A stretch of DNA of 64,000 nucleotides from Sinorhizobium glycinis (GTDB lineage: Bacteria; Pseudomonadota; Alphaproteobacteria; Rhizobiales; Rhizobiaceae): positions 806,001 through 870,000 of the forward strand of contig NZ_LPUX01000053.1 of NCBI RefSeq assembly GCF_001651865.1. The letters are read 5' to 3'. The translations under genes and the position numbers were made by a program. Below, in pieces: positions 9,555 through 19,995 of the stretch. The first letter of the stretch is position 1; each line of letters begins with the position of its first letter. The notes beneath the pieces are model-generated. The model worked only from the letters and a program-made list of their open reading frames with translations, ran no database searches and had not been told where the DNA came from.

Positions 9555-9619
9555 GTCCTGGTCCTCCCCAAAAAGAAACCCGGGCGTTGCGCCGCGGGTG
9601 GATCGTCAAGGCGCACATT

Positions 9620-9631
9620 CAAAGCGCTTTG
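9620..9631. promoter_or_regulatory. Palindromic LacI-type operator, aglE side
   Basis: A perfect 12-bp palindrome CAAAGCGCTTTG with the CG centre typical of LacI-family operators, inside TCAAAGCGCTTTGA. It lies 65 bp upstream of the aglE start codon. An identical 12-mer occurs 204 bp away at 9824-9835. AglR, encoded next door, is the obvious candidate ligand. Confidence 0.8.
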
Positions 9632-9823
9632 AGTTTGCTAACACTCCATTGCCGCCGGGAAAGAGTCAAGAGCTTTCCTCTGGAAGCTCGCTGCACTCCA
9701 TATATTGCTTTGCAGCAAGCATTTGCGGCGCAAAACGACGGTTTCCTGCTTTTTCCCGCGCGACGCGGGTGGTATCAGGACAAGTTAGCGCTTGCCAAAA
9801 GAACGAAAAATAGAGTGGATATC

Positions 9824-9835
9824 CAAAGCGCTTTG
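9824..9835. promoter_or_regulatory. Palindromic LacI-type operator, aglR side
   Basis: This is the second exact copy of CAAAGCGCTTTG. It ends 14 bp before the aglR start codon, so it overlaps the probable leader or ribosome-binding region of aglR. That fits autorepression. The 204-bp spacing between the two palindrome centres would allow a repression loop across the divergent promoters. Confidence 0.8.
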
Positions 9836-9849
9836 AGAGGAAATCGGCC

Positions 9850-10881
9850 ATGGCAGTCAATCTAAAGCAGCTGGCGGAGATCCTCGGCCTCTCGCAAACG
9901 ACCGTCAGCCGCGCACTCAACGGCTACCCGGAAGTCAACGCGGAAACACGGCAAAGGGTTCTGCAGGCGGTGCGCGAGACCGGCTACCGGCCCAATCGTG
10001 CCGCCCAGCGGCTGGCAACGGGAAAGGCCTATTCGATCGGGCTCGTCATGCCGATCGCGCCCGGGATCGATTCGGACATCCATTTCGGCGAGTTTCTCGC
10101 GGGCCTCGCAGAGGAGTCGGTAAAGCACGACTTCCATTTCGTGCTCAACCCGAGCGCGCCGGACGACGAGGAGGCGACGTTTCGGCGGCTTGCGGCAAGC
10201 GGCAATGTCGATGCGCTCTTCCTGGCCTATATGCGCCCCAACGACCCGCGCATTCCCATGCTGAAGGCGCTCTCGATCCCCTTCGTCGTCCACGGCCGGT
10301 CGATCGGGGGCCCACGGGACTATCCGTTCCTGGACATCGACAATACGCAGGCATTCTACGACGCGACCAAGCTGCTTCTGCAGCTCGGCCATCACCGGAT
10401 CGCGCTGATCAACGGGCCGGACTACCTCGCCTTTTCCATTCGTCGGAAAAAGGGAGTGACGCGGGCGCTCGAGGAGTGGGGCCTTGGCGTCGACGAGGAG
10501 CTCGTCCATCATTCGGTGATGGCGGACGAATACGGCTATCGAAGCATGCAGCACTTTCTTGAGCGGCCTAACCCGCCCACAGCGGTTCTTTGCTCCAGTA
10601 CGGTTCTGGCGCTCGGAGCGGTGCGCGCCATCAACCGCGCGGGGCTCGCCATCGGCAGCGACATCTCGGTCATCGCCCATGACGACGTCCTGCCGATGCT
10701 GAAGCCCGAGAACTTCAGCGTGCCGCTGACGACCACGCGCTCCTCGTTGCGGGCAGCAGGGGCGCGCATCGCGACGCGGCTGATCGGCGGGATAATCGGC
10801 CGCGGCGACTATCCGGAACAGGAGCTCTGGCGCGCCGAACTGATCGTGCGCGCTTCAACCGGTCCCGCGCCGGGGCGGTAG
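9850..10881 (+). CDS. aglR: LacI-family repressor of the agl operon
   Basis: A 343-residue regulator. The N-terminal helix-turn-helix reads LKQLAEILGLSQTTVSRALN, followed by the hinge region ETGYRPNRAAQRLATGKA and a periplasmic-binding-protein-like effector domain (about 60-335) with HHRIALINGP and ISVIAHDD segments. It should bind the CAAAGCGCTTTG palindromes and release them when an alpha-glucoside or a derivative is present; the inducer cannot be read from sequence. It is divergent from aglE. Its stop lies 17 nt from the convergent folD stop. Confidence 0.93.
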   Translation: MAVNLKQLAEILGLSQTTVSRALNGYPEVNAETRQRVLQAVRETGYRPNRAAQRLATGKAYSIGLVMPIAPGIDSDIHFGEFLAGLAEESVKHDFHFVLNPSAPDDEEATFRRLAASGNVDALFLAYMRPNDPRIPMLKALSIPFVVHGRSIGGPRDYPFLDIDNTQAFYDATKLLLQLGHHRIALINGPDYLAFSIRRKKGVTRALEEWGLGVDEELVHHSVMADEYGYRSMQHFLERPNPPTAVLCSSTVLALGAVRAINRAGLAIGSDISVIAHDDVLPMLKPENFSVPLTTTRSSLRAAGARIATRLIGGIIGRGDYPEQELWRAELIVRASTGPAPGR

Positions 10882-10898
10882 GTGTCCGAACTTCTATG

Positions 10899-11798
10899 TC
10901 AGAACTTCGGGGGCTTGCGACCGGCCTTGCGATAGGCGGCGATGATCGTGTTCGCCATCAGCATGGCGATCGTCATCGGCCCGACGCCCCCCGGCACCGG
11001 CGTGATGACGCTTGCAACCCTGGCGCATTCCTCGAAGGCGACGTCGCCGACCAGTTTCGTCTTGCCCTCGCCGCGCTCCGGCGCAGGAACGCGGTTGATA
11101 CCGACATCGATGACCAGCGCACCGGGCTTGACCCAGTCCGCCTTGACCATTTCCGCCCGGCCCACGGCCGCCACCAGGATATCGGCGTTGCGGCACACGG
11201 CCGGCAGATCCTTGGTGCGCGAATGCGCCGTCGTGACCGTCGCATTGGCGGCGAGCAGCAGCGCCGACATCGGCTTGCCGAACAGATTGGAGCGGCCGAT
11301 GACCACGGCGTTCAGCCCGGAAAGGTCGTCGCCATGGGTGCGGCGGACGAAGACCATGGCGCCGGCCGGGGTACAGGAGACGAGCCCGCCGTCGAGATCG
11401 CCGGTGGCGACCTTGCCGGCGTTGACGACATGCAAGCCGTCGACATCCTTCTCAGGCAGGATCGATTGGATGATCGGCTCCGATTGAAGATGTTTCGGCA
11501 AAGGCAACTGGACGAGGATGCCGTGGATGGACGGATCGGCATTGAGCTCCGCCACCAGCGCCGCCAGTTCCTCCTGCGATGTCTCCTTAGGCAGCGTATG
11601 CTGGACCGAGAGGAAACCGCATTCCTTGGCCATCCGGCTTTTCGCCGACACATAGGCATGGCTTGCCGGATCCTCGCCGACGATGACCACCGCGAGCCCG
11701 GCCCGAACGCCTGCTTCCGTCTCCAGCGTCCTGGTGGCGGATTTCACGGTTTCGATGACCGAAGCGGCAACGGCCTTGCCATCAATCACAGTCGTCAC
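10899..11798 (-). CDS. folD: Methylenetetrahydrofolate dehydrogenase/cyclohydrolase
   Basis: A 299-residue bifunctional enzyme that interconverts 5,10-methylene- and 10-formyl-tetrahydrofolate in the cytoplasm. Landmarks are [14 protein letters not shown] with the catalytic Lys, [14 protein letters not shown], the NADP-binding [18 protein letters not shown] and [12 protein letters not shown] chose the GTG start at 11798 (reading [11 protein letters not shown]) because GGGAGA precedes it and family proteins start there; the frame remains open upstream without family similarity. The gene is convergent with aglR. No functional tie to the sugar or motility genes is seen. Confidence 0.94.
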   Translation of the reverse strand: MTTVIDGKAVAASVIETVKSATRTLETEAGVRAGLAVVIVGEDPASHAYVSAKSRMAKECGFLSVQHTLPKETSQEELAALVAELNADPSIHGILVQLPLPKHLQSEPIIQSILPEKDVDGLHVVNAGKVATGDLDGGLVSCTPAGAMVFVRRTHGDDLSGLNAVVIGRSNLFGKPMSALLLAANATVTTAHSRTKDLPAVCRNADILVAAVGRAEMVKADWVKPGALVIDVGINRVPAPERGEGKTKLVGDVAFEECARVASVITPVPGGVGPMTIAMLMANTIIAAYRKAGRKPPKF

Positions 11799-12173
11799 GG
11801 CGTATCTCCCGAAATGTCCTCGACGCGCACACTCTAGCTGGCGCCACATTGCGCATTGGCCTGCATGCGCCCTATGCTGTTCCAAACGCATAAATGCAAG
11901 TGCCTAGGGGAATTGCCCCGCGCTTCGGCCGGCAATGGCCGCATTTCCTTGCACCGTTGAAAGACCGGCCGGTCACGCGAGGCTGGCTTGAGAGTTCGAA
12001 CGCATGGCAGCCAGCCGCGGCCGATCGCAACGGAGACGCGGGCCTGTCTCCGCGAGGAGCATTTCGAGTCCAGTCACGCTTGGGCGATGAACGTGATAGA
12101 CTCCTATTCTGATTCAGCATCTCCTTTGGGAAATTTGATTTTTTGCTTGCCTTTAGCTGCGCGGGTTTCGTCG
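11799..12173. other. Intergenic region between folD and the glycosyltransferase gene
   Basis: About 375 bp between divergent genes. Its last 90 bp are AT-richer than the flanks (GATTTTTTGCTTGCC near 12135), as expected of a promoter for the plus-strand gene. I see no RNA gene, repeat or coding frame I trust. If the glycosyltransferase starts at the upstream ATG (12087), this region is correspondingly shorter. Confidence 0.4.
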
Positions 12174-13154
12174 ATGACACCGACCGGTCAGGATATTTCG
12201 ATCCACTTCCAGGCCGAACTGGAGAATGCGGCGGATATTGAACTCGTCGTCGTGGTTCCGACGTTCCGCCGCCCGGACCATCTCGTCAAGACGTTGAAGA
12301 CCATCGTTTCTCAACGTCCCGACGTTCCTTGCGCCACCGTGGTGGTCGAGAACGATCCGGGTGGCCTGGCCGGAGCGGAAGCGGCAAAGCGCTTCTTTCT
12401 CGAACACCGGTCCGATTCGACCGTTATCGTCGCCCACCGGCGGGGACACAGCCATGCCTGTAATGCCGGTTGGGCGACTGCTCTTGAACTCTATCCGAAC
12501 CTGCGCGCCGTCACCATGATCTACGATGATGCGGTTGCCGCTCCCGAATGGCTCGATTGCCTTGTTGCCGTTCAGGAGGGTCACGCGGCCGACATAGTCG
12601 GCGGCCCGCAGCTTCCTGTCTTCAAGGATCTGGATGGACAGAAATGGAAGCATCATCCGATCTTCTCGCCCCATTACGAAGCGACCGGGTCGGTGCCGCG
12701 GCTTTATTCCGCCGGCAACGTCCTCATCACACGAGCGGTGCTTGATGCAATGCCGCGGCCGTTCCTTAACCCCGCCCTGAATTTCGTCGGGGTCGGCGAC
12801 GGGGATTTCTTCAATCGCTGCAGGGCGAAGGGATTCTCGTTTGCCTGGGCAGCGGAGGCATGGGTAGCGGAAACAGTTCCGCCAGATCACACGGCGGCGT
12901 CCTGGATCCGCGCCCGCAGCCTCGAACAGGGCGCGATCGCGACACTGCTGGAGCATCAGCGCGACGCGACCTTCGCGGGCCGCTTGCGAACGCTCGGCAA
13001 ATCGATCGCGCTGCTCGCAACGTCCCTGCCGCGCGGCCTCAGGCTATGGGCACAAACCGGGCTTGCCACGGCAAGCCTCTACCACTTCCATGTGGCGGTC
13101 GGCCGGCTGACGGCGAAGATAGGTTTTTCTGACGAACAGTACCCCCGCTCCTGA
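12174..13154 (+). CDS. Family 2 glycosyltransferase
   Basis: A 326-residue protein if the ATG at 12174 is used; an upstream ATG at 12087 is possible and neither has a strong ribosome-binding site. The GT-A fold starts at about residue 20 with ELVVVVPTFRRPDHLVKTL. It continues with VVVENDPGG, RRGHSHACNAGWATAL, the metal-binding candidate MIYDDAV (DD in place of DXD) and the late GVGDGDFFNRCRAKGF. It likely transfers a sugar from a nucleotide donor to a surface polysaccharide or lipid. A weakly hydrophobic C-terminal stretch (LATSLPRGLRLWAQTGLA) may touch the membrane. Substrate and pathway are unknown. It lies next to, but convergent with, the end of the flagellar cluster. Confidence 0.75.
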   Translation: MTPTGQDISIHFQAELENAADIELVVVVPTFRRPDHLVKTLKTIVSQRPDVPCATVVVENDPGGLAGAEAAKRFFLEHRSDSTVIVAHRRGHSHACNAGWATALELYPNLRAVTMIYDDAVAAPEWLDCLVAVQEGHAADIVGGPQLPVFKDLDGQKWKHHPIFSPHYEATGSVPRLYSAGNVLITRAVLDAMPRPFLNPALNFVGVGDGDFFNRCRAKGFSFAWAAEAWVAETVPPDHTAASWIRARSLEQGAIATLLEHQRDATFAGRLRTLGKSIALLATSLPRGLRLWAQTGLATASLYHFHVAVGRLTAKIGFSDEQYPRS

Positions 13155-13173
13155 GGAGAGGTGAGAACGCCCC

Positions 13174-13209
13174 TTCCCAAAGTGTGCAGCGGTTTTGGGG
13201 TAACGACAT
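13174..13209. repeat. Short element resembling a recurrent rhizobial intergenic sequence
   Basis: The core AAAGTGTGCAGCGGTTTTGG followed by GGTAACGACAT resembles a short sequence that I recall recurring between genes in many Rhizobiales. It lies in the 104-bp convergent gap after the glycosyltransferase gene. The assignment rests on memory of similar sequences; no second copy is in this window. Confidence 0.35.
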
Positions 13210-13258
13210 AGGAACAGAAAGTGAAGCGCGCGGCGTGAATGCGTTTGAACGACGCGTT

Positions 13259-13825
13259 TCAGTGGCCGCTCGTCGCCTTCACGCCACCTTCGGGGATCTT
13301 GTCGGAAGCGACCTTGCCATTTTTATCGGCCACGGGGACCGGCTCCTTGTAGGGCCTGTTCTCGCCGTTGGCCGCGCGTTTTACGTCGTCCTTGCCCAGA
13401 TATTCTAGCTGTTCGACCAGGACTTCGGTGATCACCTCGCTGCCGAGTTTCTTGTTCAGGCCGTCCTTGACCGCGACCTTGAAGCTCGGCAGGTCGAAGG
13501 TGCCGGTGTCAGCGACATCGACGAAGCGCGAGCCGACGAGCATGTCATAGAGCTCGTCGGTAACGACCTGGCGAAGCGGCGCGTGCAGCTTCGCGATCCC
13601 TTCGCGCGTCGCCGAGAAGGACAATTTCGCCAGGAAGTAGCCCTGGACCGCCCCATCCTCGATCACCGGGACGGTAATGATCTCTCCCGGCACGTATTCC
13701 TCCGATGCGCGCCTGTCAGCCTCCGCGTCGGAGAGAGCCGGCGCCGAGGCGTGCTGCATCGAGAAATAGACGGATCCGAGCGTCACCGCGCAGACCCAGA
13801 CTCCGGTGAGAACGAGCTTCAGCAT
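13259..13825 (-). CDS. FliL-like membrane-anchored protein at the end of the flagellar cluster
   Basis: A 188-residue protein with one N-terminal transmembrane helix (LVLTGVWVCAVTLGSVYF) and a periplasmic domain. The domain layout, EIITVPVIEDG then YFLAKLSFSA, LRQVVTDELYDMLVGSRF, FKVAVKDGLNKKLG and VITEVLVEQLEYL, follows the FliL pattern: strands, a helix carrying LL-type residues, then a closing strand ending in a Gln-Leu motif. A canonical fliL lies at 35903-36394, so this would be a second FliL-like protein. FliL proteins ring the stator and tune torque. Its start overlaps the FlgN-like stop by 1 nt (TGATG), so it belongs to the same transcript. The function is inferred. Confidence 0.6.
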   Translation of the reverse strand: MLKLVLTGVWVCAVTLGSVYFSMQHASAPALSDAEADRRASEEYVPGEIITVPVIEDGAVQGYFLAKLSFSATREGIAKLHAPLRQVVTDELYDMLVGSRFVDVADTGTFDLPSFKVAVKDGLNKKLGSEVITEVLVEQLEYLGKDDVKRAANGENRPYKEPVPVADKNGKVASDKIPEGGVKATSGH

Positions 13826-14193
13826 CAGAAATCGCTATAACGGAATTGCGCTTCGGTGTAGATGCCGTCCGCGTCCGCATCCTGTGCGGCGGTCTTCAGA
13901 AGCTCGACGACCGAACGAACGGCCTCGAGATGCGCTTCGACCTTCTGGGCGTTGAGCTTGAGCTTCTGCCTGAGGTGGCGCGTCTGCGAAGTGAAGGACG
14001 GCGAGATTTCGCCGGGCGCGGCGGCTCGATGCAGCATCGTCAGCTCGTAGAGGCAGCGGCTCTTGTGCGCGTTCGACGTCTTGATGTCGAATTTTGGGTC
14101 CACGCCGATGCGGCTGTTCTCGTTGTCGATGATCATCTCCAACCGGCCGAGAACGTTCTGTATCCGCAGATCGTGGGATGCCACAGCTTCCAT
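13825..14193 (-). CDS. FlgN-like flagellar export chaperone candidate
   Basis: A 122-residue, almost wholly helical protein (long helices at about 5-35, 42-60 and 66-105) rich in charged residues, with no signal peptide. Size, helical layout and position in an operon containing the hook-filament junction genes flgK and flgL fit FlgN, the cytosolic chaperone for FlgK/FlgL. I see no strict signature motif, so identity rests on context and fold class. It starts 67 nt after the FlgJ-like stop and is coupled by a 1-nt overlap to the FliL-like gene. Confidence 0.55.
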   Translation of the reverse strand: MEAVASHDLRIQNVLGRLEMIIDNENSRIGVDPKFDIKTSNAHKSRCLYELTMLHRAAAPGEISPSFTSQTRHLRQKLKLNAQKVEAHLEAVRSVVELLKTAAQDADADGIYTEAQFRYSDF

Positions 14194-14260
14194 AAATCAA
14201 CTCCCGAATTATGCGTTTAGGAAAGGGCTCGAACAGAGGCGCGAACCGTCCCGACCAAAA

Positions 14261-14806
14261 CTATGCCTCGTTCTTCTTCTCGTCGGCGGTCAGGAATCCG
14301 GCTTTACGCTCGATTTCGTGAACCATGCCGGCAGCGAGGTTGCTGGTATTGTCATCAAGCCGCGCGTTGGCGCGATCGGCCTTGTCGCTGCCGACCATCC
14401 GGTCGGCTATGCCGATGCCGCCGCCGTCGGCAAGCACGTTGGCAATCTGCTCTGCCATCATGCCTTTCCAGACCTCGCCGGACGTGCCCTTGCCGAACAC
14501 ATTCTCGCTTTCGTTCGGCAGCATCGACTTGACGAAATTCTGCAGCACCATCGCCTCGAACTTGCGGTAGGTCTCCGGCACCTTCTTCGGCTCGACCCGA
14601 TTGCTGATGTCGCCGAGACCCGTCGATCCTTCCGAGGAATTCAGCACAGAAACCGCTGCGGCGAAGCCATTGCCGTTTTCCGCAAGGTTCGTGGCCTGCA
14701 AGGCGGCGCGATTGGCCTTAAGCCGTGCCTGCGCCTCCTGAACTTCCGCCGGATCGGCGGCGCGGACGACGTCCAGCACCAGATCGCTGGGCGGGGAAAT
14801 AGCCAT
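14261..14806 (-). CDS. flgJ: FlgJ-like rod-binding protein without a muramidase domain
   Basis: A 181-residue protein from the ATG at 14806, which has GAGAGGACC upstream. Residues about 80-130 (ETYRKFEAMVLQNFVKSMLP, then EVWKGMMAEQIANVLADGGG) match the rod-binding domain of FlgJ. The glucosaminidase domain of enterobacterial FlgJ is absent, as is usual in alphaproteobacteria, so this protein likely caps the growing rod and a separate enzyme must open peptidoglycan. A candidate is the lytic transglycosylase at 24752-25315. It lies between the FliJ-like and FlgN-like genes. Confidence 0.75.
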   Translation of the reverse strand: MAISPPSDLVLDVVRAADPAEVQEAQARLKANRAALQATNLAENGNGFAAAVSVLNSSEGSTGLGDISNRVEPKKVPETYRKFEAMVLQNFVKSMLPNESENVFGKGTSGEVWKGMMAEQIANVLADGGGIGIADRMVGSDKADRANARLDDNTSNLAAGMVHEIERKAGFLTADEKKNEA

Positions 14807-14906
14807 GTCAGGTCCTCTCAAGACGGCTGCCCGGCGTCTAGTCACACGGGGCAGCGCAATCAGTACGAACCGGAGGGCTGTTTCGACGGCCCGTCCGGAT
14901 AACGCA

Positions 14907-15320
14907 CTATCGCCGCTCAACCTTACCGGAAGCTGGCGCGTAGCCGGCGACATGCTGATCGATGAGGTCGAGCACCTGATTGTCGTCCGCCTCGCGGTCT
15001 TCCGTCATGCGCGCCTCCTTCATGCTTTCCTCCAGCCGATCGCCCTTGGCGCGCTCCTTCAGCATGCGCGCCTCGTGGACCTGCTGGATGCCGAGCAGCA
15101 TCTGGTCCTTCTGCACCAGCCGCCCGAGCTGGGAGGCATAGTGGCCGGAGAAGGCGCGGTGCATGGGGTGCGCCGAGCCCATGGCATCGACGACGACATC
15201 TATGGTCTCGGCCAGCACGCCACGCTGGCGGGTCGTCTCGGCAAGCTCGCTTTCGGCCATCCGCTCGAGATGCCGTTGCACGTCGACCAGCCGCTTCAGT
15301 TTTTCCGATCGCGCTTTCAT
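14907..15320 (-). CDS. FliJ-like coiled-coil protein
   Basis: A 137-residue protein, cytosolic by sequence, dominated by charged heptads (KLKRLVDVQRHLERMAESEL at the N-terminus and HEARMLKERAKGDRLEESMK near residue 85). Size, antiparallel coiled-coil layout and position 12 nt upstream of the flagellar export genes suggest a FliJ role, which is escorting substrates and linking FliI to FlhA. No separate fliJ is visible next to fliI in this window. FliJ proteins have little conserved sequence, so the call is structural and contextual. Confidence 0.5.
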   Translation of the reverse strand: MKARSEKLKRLVDVQRHLERMAESELAETTRQRGVLAETIDVVVDAMGSAHPMHRAFSGHYASQLGRLVQKDQMLLGIQQVHEARMLKERAKGDRLEESMKEARMTEDREADDNQVLDLIDQHVAGYAPASGKVERR

Positions 15321-15332
15321 AACCCTTCCCTG

Positions 15333-16085
15333 CTAACCACCCTGCATCACAGGCGCGAAGCCATCGGCGAACAGGCGAAGCATCGCCGCTATGCCGAGAT
15401 AGAGCAGGAACAGGCCGCCCATGATGAGATAGGGCTGGGAGATGAAATAGACCGGAACCTGCGGAGCAAGCTTGTTCACCATGCCGATCGCCACGTTGAA
15501 AAGCAGGCCGTAGATGACGAAGGGACTCGCAAGGCGCAGCATGATCAGAAAGGTCTGCCCGAGCGAGTTCGACAGCGTTATCAGCATGCCCTGCGGATCG
15601 AAGCCGATGCCGATCGGCATCACGCGATAGGACTGCGCGATCGCCTCGAAGATCACGTGGTGGAAGTCGAGCATGAAGAGAAGCATCAAGCCGGCGAAGC
15701 TGATCATGCTGGTGAGCTGGTTTTCTGCCGTTTCTTCGAGCACGTCGGTCGCCGGCGGCGGGTTGAAGCCGATCAGCATTGTCATCGCCGTCCCGGCGAA
15801 TTGCAGTCCGAGGACGTAATAGCGCGCCACGAGGCCGATGACGGCACCGATGACGCTCTCGGTCGCGATGAGATAGATGTAGGTGTGACCCTTGCCCGCG
15901 ACCTCAGGATAAATGTCCGTCCACATGATCGGCAGGATGGCCATGGAAAGCGCGACCGCGATGAACAGCCGCACCTGCATCGGAACGCGCGCCGTCGAAA
16001 ATCCCGGCATGATCATGATGCAGCCGCCGATCCGGCAGAATGCCGCGAACAGCGCCAGCACCGTGCCCTCGGGATCGGTTATCAT
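15333..16085 (-). CDS. fliR: Flagellar export gate protein FliR
   Basis: A 250-residue integral membrane protein with about six hydrophobic segments ([20 protein letters not shown] at the start, a late [20 protein letters not shown]). It has the FliR landmarks [31 protein letters not shown] and [20 protein letters not shown]. With FliP and FliQ it builds the secretion-gate helix through which hook and filament subunits leave. Its ATG overlaps the flhA stop by 4 nt (ATGA), so expression is coupled to FlhA. Confidence 0.93.
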   Translation of the reverse strand: MITDPEGTVLALFAAFCRIGGCIMIMPGFSTARVPMQVRLFIAVALSMAILPIMWTDIYPEVAGKGHTYIYLIATESVIGAVIGLVARYYVLGLQFAGTAMTMLIGFNPPPATDVLEETAENQLTSMISFAGLMLLFMLDFHHVIFEAIAQSYRVMPIGIGFDPQGMLITLSNSLGQTFLIMLRLASPFVIYGLLFNVAIGMVNKLAPQVPVYFISQPYLIMGGLFLLYLGIAAMLRLFADGFAPVMQGG

Positions 16086-18169
16086 GAAATCGCGCCGATG
16101 ATCTTGATTTCCAGGCCCTTGGCGAGCTCGACATGGGAGAGCACGGGCAGCGTGGCGAAGAGGCGTTCGATGATCATGCGCACATATGAGCGGGATTCGG
16201 GCGAACTTACCAGCACGAAGGGCACGCCGCGGTCGAGATGTTCACGGATTACCTTCGTCGCCTGCTCGCTGAACTCTTCGAGCTGGCGCGGGTCGATGTC
16301 GAACTCGACGATCTCTCCCTTGGCGTCGCGCTTCAGCGCCTGGTGGAACACCATGTCCCACCTGTTGCCGAGCCTCAGGACGCGGAGCACGCCGTTTTCG
16401 GCTAGATCGCCGCAGAGCTGCTGCGACATGCGCACGCGCACGTGCTCGACGATCTGTTCGGTCTTGCGGACATGCGGCGCCAATTCCGCCACCGCTTCGA
16501 GAATGAGATGCAGGTTGCGGATCGAAACGCGCTCGGCGAGCAGCAGTTTGAGGACCGCCTGCAGGCCGGAATAGGACATGTGCGAGGTGCAGATTTCGTC
16601 GGCGAGCTTGCGGTATTCCGGATCGAGGCGCTCGATCAGCACCTTCACGTCCTTGTAGGAGAGAAGCTGCGGCAGGTTGTTGCGGATCACTTCGCTTAAG
16701 TGCGTGAGCACGACCGAGACGTTGTCGATCGGGTGGAAGCCTTCGCGCTTCAGATCTTCCGTGAAGGTCTCCAGAATGGAAAGCGCAGGCATGCCGAAGG
16801 CGGGCTCGCGGATTTCGTCGCCGGGCACGCTCGGCCGGCGGCCGCCGCCGGTAACGACCAGCACTTCGCCGACTCGCACGGTATTGGAGGCGACCGTCGT
16901 GCCATGAATGCGGATATGGTAGGCCTTGTCCGGAATGGTGATGTCGTCTGAAACCTTGATCTCCGGAACGACCAGGCCGTATTGCAGGGCGAACTTGCGG
17001 CGCATCTTGCCGACCCGGAAGGCGAGTTCCTGGTGCGCGCCGAGCAGCCGGGTCGAGACCTGCTTGCCGACCAGCAGCTCGATCTCCGCCGTTTTCAGCA
17101 CCGATTTGACGGAATCCTTGTCGCTGTCCTTCGTCTGCTGCGCCTTCTCAGCTTCCTCGGCGCGCTTCTCGGCATTGGCGGCTTCGATCTGCTTGGGGAT
17201 GAACCAACCCAGGAAGGCCATGCCGCCGCCGAGCATGGCGAAAGGCAGGAAGGGCAGGCCCGGCATGACGGAGAGGAGGACGATGAGGCCGGCCGCCACC
17301 GTCAGCGCACGCGGGTAGCCGCTCAACTGGCCGACGACGGCCTGGTCGGTCGAGCCGGCGGTGCCGCCGCGCGACACGAGAAGGCCGGCGGCGAGCGAAA
17401 CGATCAGCGCCGGGATCTGCGAGACGAGGCCGTCGCCGACCGAGAGCTTGACGAAGACATCGGCCGCCTCGCCGATCGGCATGTCGTGGCGCAGATAGCC
17501 GATGATGATGCCGCCGAAGACGTTGATCGCCGTGATGATCAGGCCGGCGATCGCGTCGCCCCGCACGAATTTCGAGGCACCGTCCATGGCGCCGTAGAAG
17601 GAGCTTTCCTCCTCCAGTTCGCGCCGGCGGTGCTGCGCCTGCTTCTCGTCGATCAGGCCGGCCGAGAGATCGGCGTCGATCGACATCTGCTTGCCGGGGA
17701 TCGCATCGAGGGTGAAGCGGGCGCCAACCTCGGCGATACGCGTCGCGCCCTTGGTGATGACGATGAAATTCACCGTGATGAGGATCAGGAAGACGATCAG
17801 ACCGATGACGAAGTCGCCGGACATCACGAGGCTCGCAAAGCCCGAGATGACGCCGCCGGCGGCGCCATGTCCCTCATGGCCGTGGGACAGAATGACGCGC
17901 GTCGTGGCGATGTTCAGCGCCAGGCGGGTCATCGTCGATATCAGGAGGATCGTCGGAAAGGACGAGAATTCGAGCGGCCGCTGGATCCAGAGCGCGACCA
18001 TCAGGATCAGCACCGAAAAGGCGATGGAGAAGGCCAGCCCGAAATCGATGAGGAGCGGCGGGATGGGCAAGAACAGGATCGACAGGATCATCACGATCCC
18101 GAGCGCGAAGCCGATATCCCGGCTCTTCGGTGCGAGTTTCGGGATGGTCAGCGTCGCCTGTTGTGCCAT
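16082..18169 (-). CDS. flhA: Flagellar export gate protein FlhA
   Basis: A 695-residue protein: an N-terminal membrane half (about 1-310, eight hydrophobic helices, including [20 protein letters not shown] and the conserved FHIPEP-region residues [15 protein letters not shown]) and a C-terminal cytoplasmic ring domain (about 350-690) that receives chaperone-substrate complexes. [16 protein letters not shown] is the family signature. The GGAAGAGAC upstream of the ATG is a plausible ribosome-binding site. A CTAG-N9-CTTGCG element at 18239-18263 lies in the 111-bp gap after fliQ, so the gene may have its own promoter in addition to read-through. Confidence 0.95.
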   Translation of the reverse strand: MAQQATLTIPKLAPKSRDIGFALGIVMILSILFLPIPPLLIDFGLAFSIAFSVLILMVALWIQRPLEFSSFPTILLISTMTRLALNIATTRVILSHGHEGHGAAGGVISGFASLVMSGDFVIGLIVFLILITVNFIVITKGATRIAEVGARFTLDAIPGKQMSIDADLSAGLIDEKQAQHRRRELEEESSFYGAMDGASKFVRGDAIAGLIITAINVFGGIIIGYLRHDMPIGEAADVFVKLSVGDGLVSQIPALIVSLAAGLLVSRGGTAGSTDQAVVGQLSGYPRALTVAAGLIVLLSVMPGLPFLPFAMLGGGMAFLGWFIPKQIEAANAEKRAEEAEKAQQTKDSDKDSVKSVLKTAEIELLVGKQVSTRLLGAHQELAFRVGKMRRKFALQYGLVVPEIKVSDDITIPDKAYHIRIHGTTVASNTVRVGEVLVVTGGGRRPSVPGDEIREPAFGMPALSILETFTEDLKREGFHPIDNVSVVLTHLSEVIRNNLPQLLSYKDVKVLIERLDPEYRKLADEICTSHMSYSGLQAVLKLLLAERVSIRNLHLILEAVAELAPHVRKTEQIVEHVRVRMSQQLCGDLAENGVLRVLRLGNRWDMVFHQALKRDAKGEIVEFDIDPRQLEEFSEQATKVIREHLDRGVPFVLVSSPESRSYVRMIIERLFATLPVLSHVELAKGLEIKIIGAIS

Positions 18170-18238
18170 GTCTCTTCCGTCTCTTCATGAGAGGCGGGCA
18201 GCGCGCTGCGAGAGGCTGCCCAGTCTATGACGGCAGAT

Positions 18239-18263
18239 CTAGAGACCCAAGCTTGCGCGAAGG
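18239..18263 (-). promoter_or_regulatory. Candidate flagellar promoter/activator site upstream of flhA
   Basis: CTAG (18239) and CTTGCGCGAAGG (18252) are separated by 9 bp. The same arrangement occurs upstream of flgE, the FliH-like gene, flgB and fliF, and inverted upstream of motA. Read in the gene direction it is CGCGCAAG-N9-CTAG, ending 70 bp before the flhA start codon. It is proposed from shared sequence and exact spacing only. Confidence 0.6.
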
Positions 18264-18280
18264 TGGTATCGGGGAAAACC

Positions 18281-18547
18281 TCAGAAGCCGGACTGGATTC
18301 TGGAAAAGATTATATCGGTGAAGATGGAGATCTGCGCGCCGACGAACGGCGCAGAGATCGCCGCGGTAACCATCACCGCCAGTATCTTCGGCACAAAGGT
18401 CAGCGTCATTTCCTGGACCTGGGTCAGCGCCTGAATGAAGGCGATGACGACGCCGACCACCATGGCGGCCAGCACGGCTGGACCCGAGGCGACGATCACG
18501 GTCCAGATCGCGGCCTGCACGATGTCGAGAGCGTCCGCCTCATTCAT
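18281..18547 (-). CDS. fliQ: Flagellar export gate protein FliQ
   Basis: An 88-residue protein with two transmembrane helices (about 16-38 and 50-75). The family residues VIVASGPAVLAAMVVGVVIA, FIQALTQVQEMTLTFVPKI and SRIQSGF at the end identify FliQ, one of the export-gate subunits with FliP and FliR. It lies 189 nt after flgD, a larger gap than most in this operon, and 111 nt before flhA. Confidence 0.93.
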   Translation of the reverse strand: MNEADALDIVQAAIWTVIVASGPAVLAAMVVGVVIAFIQALTQVQEMTLTFVPKILAVMVTAAISAPFVGAQISIFTDIIFSRIQSGF

Positions 18548-18736
18548 TCCGGTTCGGTCCTATCCCGTCGCGCTCGAAAGCAGCGGCCAAATTTTCAGGG
18601 GTGATTCGTCAGAGATTCTCAACAATCACCGGCGCTCGTCAAGCAAGGGCCCTGCACGCGGCCCCAGTCTGGCCTGGAGCGGGGTGACGAAAGGGATGTG
18701 CGATTTCCGCCCCTGCCCGCTCCCAACCGGACAGAA

Positions 18737-19958
<1,222 letters not shown>

Positions 19959-19995
19959 TCAGACATCCTTCATGCTTGTCCTTGTCCTCTTGTCA

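Noticed and set aside
8160..9632. 490-codon plus-strand frame opposite aglE
   Set aside because: It is a mirror of the binding-protein gene with no motif and runs across the aglE promoter and the first operator.
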